Assembly: GCA_947383215.1 (NCBI GenBank)
Contig: CANDCP010000005.1
Span: forward strand, 1 to 64,000
Source: an uncultured Roseburia sp.
GTDB taxonomy: Bacteria; Bacillota; Clostridia; Lachnospirales; Lachnospiraceae
DNA length: 64,000 nt
Direction: 5' to 3'
This document shows positions 63,112 to 64,000 of the stretch, in pieces (position 1 is the stretch's first letter; the number at the start of each line of letters is the position of its first letter). The position numbers and the translations under genes are program-made. The notes below the pieces were generated by a model. It was not told the DNA's origin and did not search any database. It saw only the letters and a list, made by a program, of their open reading frames with translations.

Positions 63112-64000
63112 ATGGATCACAGTAAGGTGAGCGCGGACGGTAAGACGATTCTTATTGTAGATGACGTGGAAGTAAACAGGGTGATTCTCGAGGAGATCAT
63201 AAAAGATATGAATTGCAGTCCCGTTTTGGCAAAGGACGGGGAGGAAGCGCTTGAAAAGGTCAAAGCCTGTCTGCCGCAGCTGATTTTGACGGATATTTCT
63301 ATGCCGGGCATGAACGGATATGAACTCTGCAAAAGTTTAAAGGAGAGCGAGAAGACAAGAAATATTCCGGTGATTTTTATTTCCGCGTTTGACGCCCCGC
63401 AGGATATCGTTGAGGGATTTTCCATCGGAGGCGCGGATTATATTACGAAGCCGTTTATACCGGAAGAGATCCAGGCGCGCGTGGGCGTTCATCTTCGGCT
63501 TTATGAGATGCACAGAGAGCTTATGGAGATGAACAGGAGACTTCAGATTTCTGTCAGCGAGCAGTTAAAGCAGATGGAGCAGGAGAAAAAGAATATATTG
63601 TATGCGCTTGCGGATATTGCGGCGCAGAATTCTCTGTATGACAAAGCGTATGTCAAGCGTGTGGGGGACAACTGCAGAATACTGGCGACCGGAATGCAGC
63701 TGTCTTTGGCATTTGAAGAGAAAGTTTCGGACACTTATATCGACACGATAGAGCTGGCGGCCCCCCTTTGCGATATCGGAAATATCGGGGTTTCCAAAGA
63801 AATTCTGCAAAAGGAGGGGGAGCTTACGGAGGAGGAAACTCTGGCGATGCAAAGCCATACCAGTATCGGCGCCAAGCTGTTGAGCGATCTTCACGGAAGC
63901 AGTGATTACAATGATTTTATCAGAATCTCTATCGAGATTGCCAATTATCACCATGAAAACTGGGACGGAAGCGGCTATCCGAAGGGGTTAAAGCGGGATG
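63112..64000 (+). CDS. Response regulator with degenerate HD-GYP domain (3' end outside window)
   Basis: Open from ATG 63112 (AAGGAGG upstream) to the window end, 296 residues so far. Receiver with D17/D18, D61 in LTDISMP and K113 in ITKPF; coiled linker (about 130-165); HD-GYP-like domain. The usual GxHxxR His is Y180, and the HD motif reads LCDIGNIG (C220-D221, N224). H249, H280-H281 and DGSGYP (285-290) remain. Two or more metal ligands are therefore missing, so it may bind rather than cut cyclic-di-GMP. Paired with the kinase upstream. Confidence 0.88.
   Translation, partial: MDHSKVSADGKTILIVDDVEVNRVILEEIIKDMNCSPVLAKDGEEALEKVKACLPQLILTDISMPGMNGYELCKSLKESEKTRNIPVIFISAFDAPQDIVEGFSIGGADYITKPFIPEEIQARVGVHLRLYEMHRELMEMNRRLQISVSEQLKQMEQEKKNILYALADIAAQNSLYDKAYVKRVGDNCRILATGMQLSLAFEEKVSDTYIDTIELAAPLCDIGNIGVSKEILQKEGELTEEETLAMQSHTSIGAKLLSDLHGSSDYNDFIRISIEIANYHHENWDGSGYPKGLKRD

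Overview
The window is chromosomal DNA of an endospore-forming, low-to-mid GC Firmicute, most likely a member of the Lachnospiraceae (Clostridia). Supporting signs are strong AGGAGG-type ribosome sites, a division cluster that runs directly into spoIIGA-sigE with sigG close by, a Spo0E-like phosphatase, an NfnAB electron-bifurcating enzyme, and genes of unknown function that I associate with this family (large DUF5717/DUF5716-like proteins, DUF1540, DUF4364). No rRNA, tRNA, CRISPR array, insertion sequence or prophage was seen. Genes are densely packed and no gene-free stretch exceeds about 300 bases.

Layout. 1-3.4 kb: truncated chemoreceptor, small membrane protein and a PAS/HD-GYP sensor with a four-cysteine motif. 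3.5-7.8 kb: SEC-C protein, thrS, DUF1540 protein, a zinc-phospholipase-like protein and a Spo0E-like phosphatase preceded by Spo0A-box-like sites. 7.8-19.5 kb: division and cell-wall (dcw) cluster mraZ-rsmH-ftsL-two class B PBPs-mraY-murD-ftsW-divIB-ftsZ, with a recognisable MraZ operator. 19.6-23.9 kb: spoIIGA-sigE behind a promoter with the unusual long spacer known from spoIIG, a beta-CASP nuclease-like protein, and sigG in reverse orientation. 24-26.9 kb: coiled-coil protein and nfnAB. 27-30.1 kb: reverse-strand operon of a GntR (YtrA-type) regulator, an ABC transporter and two tandemly duplicated membrane-anchored proteins. 30.1-31.2 kb: PLP aminotransferase.

31.3-38.7 kb: five co-directional genes, four of them uncharacterised: a 1176-residue beta-sandwich plus helical-repeat protein, an Hsp70/actin-like protein with degraded nucleotide motifs, a TPR-like protein and a coiled-coil protein with two membrane spans, then a PAP2 phosphatase. 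This is the best candidate for an undescribed system. 38.7-42.4 kb: ylxM-ffh-rpsP-khpA-rimM-trmD, with dyad repeats at the promoter and an internal terminator. 42.4-48.2 kb: coiled-coil membrane protein, CBS-type pyrophosphatase, flavin reductase, DUF4364 protein, radical SAM protein and malic enzyme. 48.3-53.1 kb: rho, rpmE, yqhQ-like gene, prmC and prfA. 53.3-59.9 kb: small accessory genes, secreted GH5 and GH18 glycosidases, and a DUF305 protein. 60-64 kb: Hpt, response regulator/HD-GYP, histidine kinase and a second response regulator whose HD-GYP domain has lost metal ligands; it runs off the window end.

Functional links: the dcw and sporulation genes connect septation to sigma-E activation; the ylxM-trmD and rho-prfA blocks serve protein targeting, ribosome maturation and translation termination; the last cluster looks like a phosphorelay that sets cyclic-di-GMP turnover. 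All calls come from reading the sequence and remembered family signatures; no database search was run.
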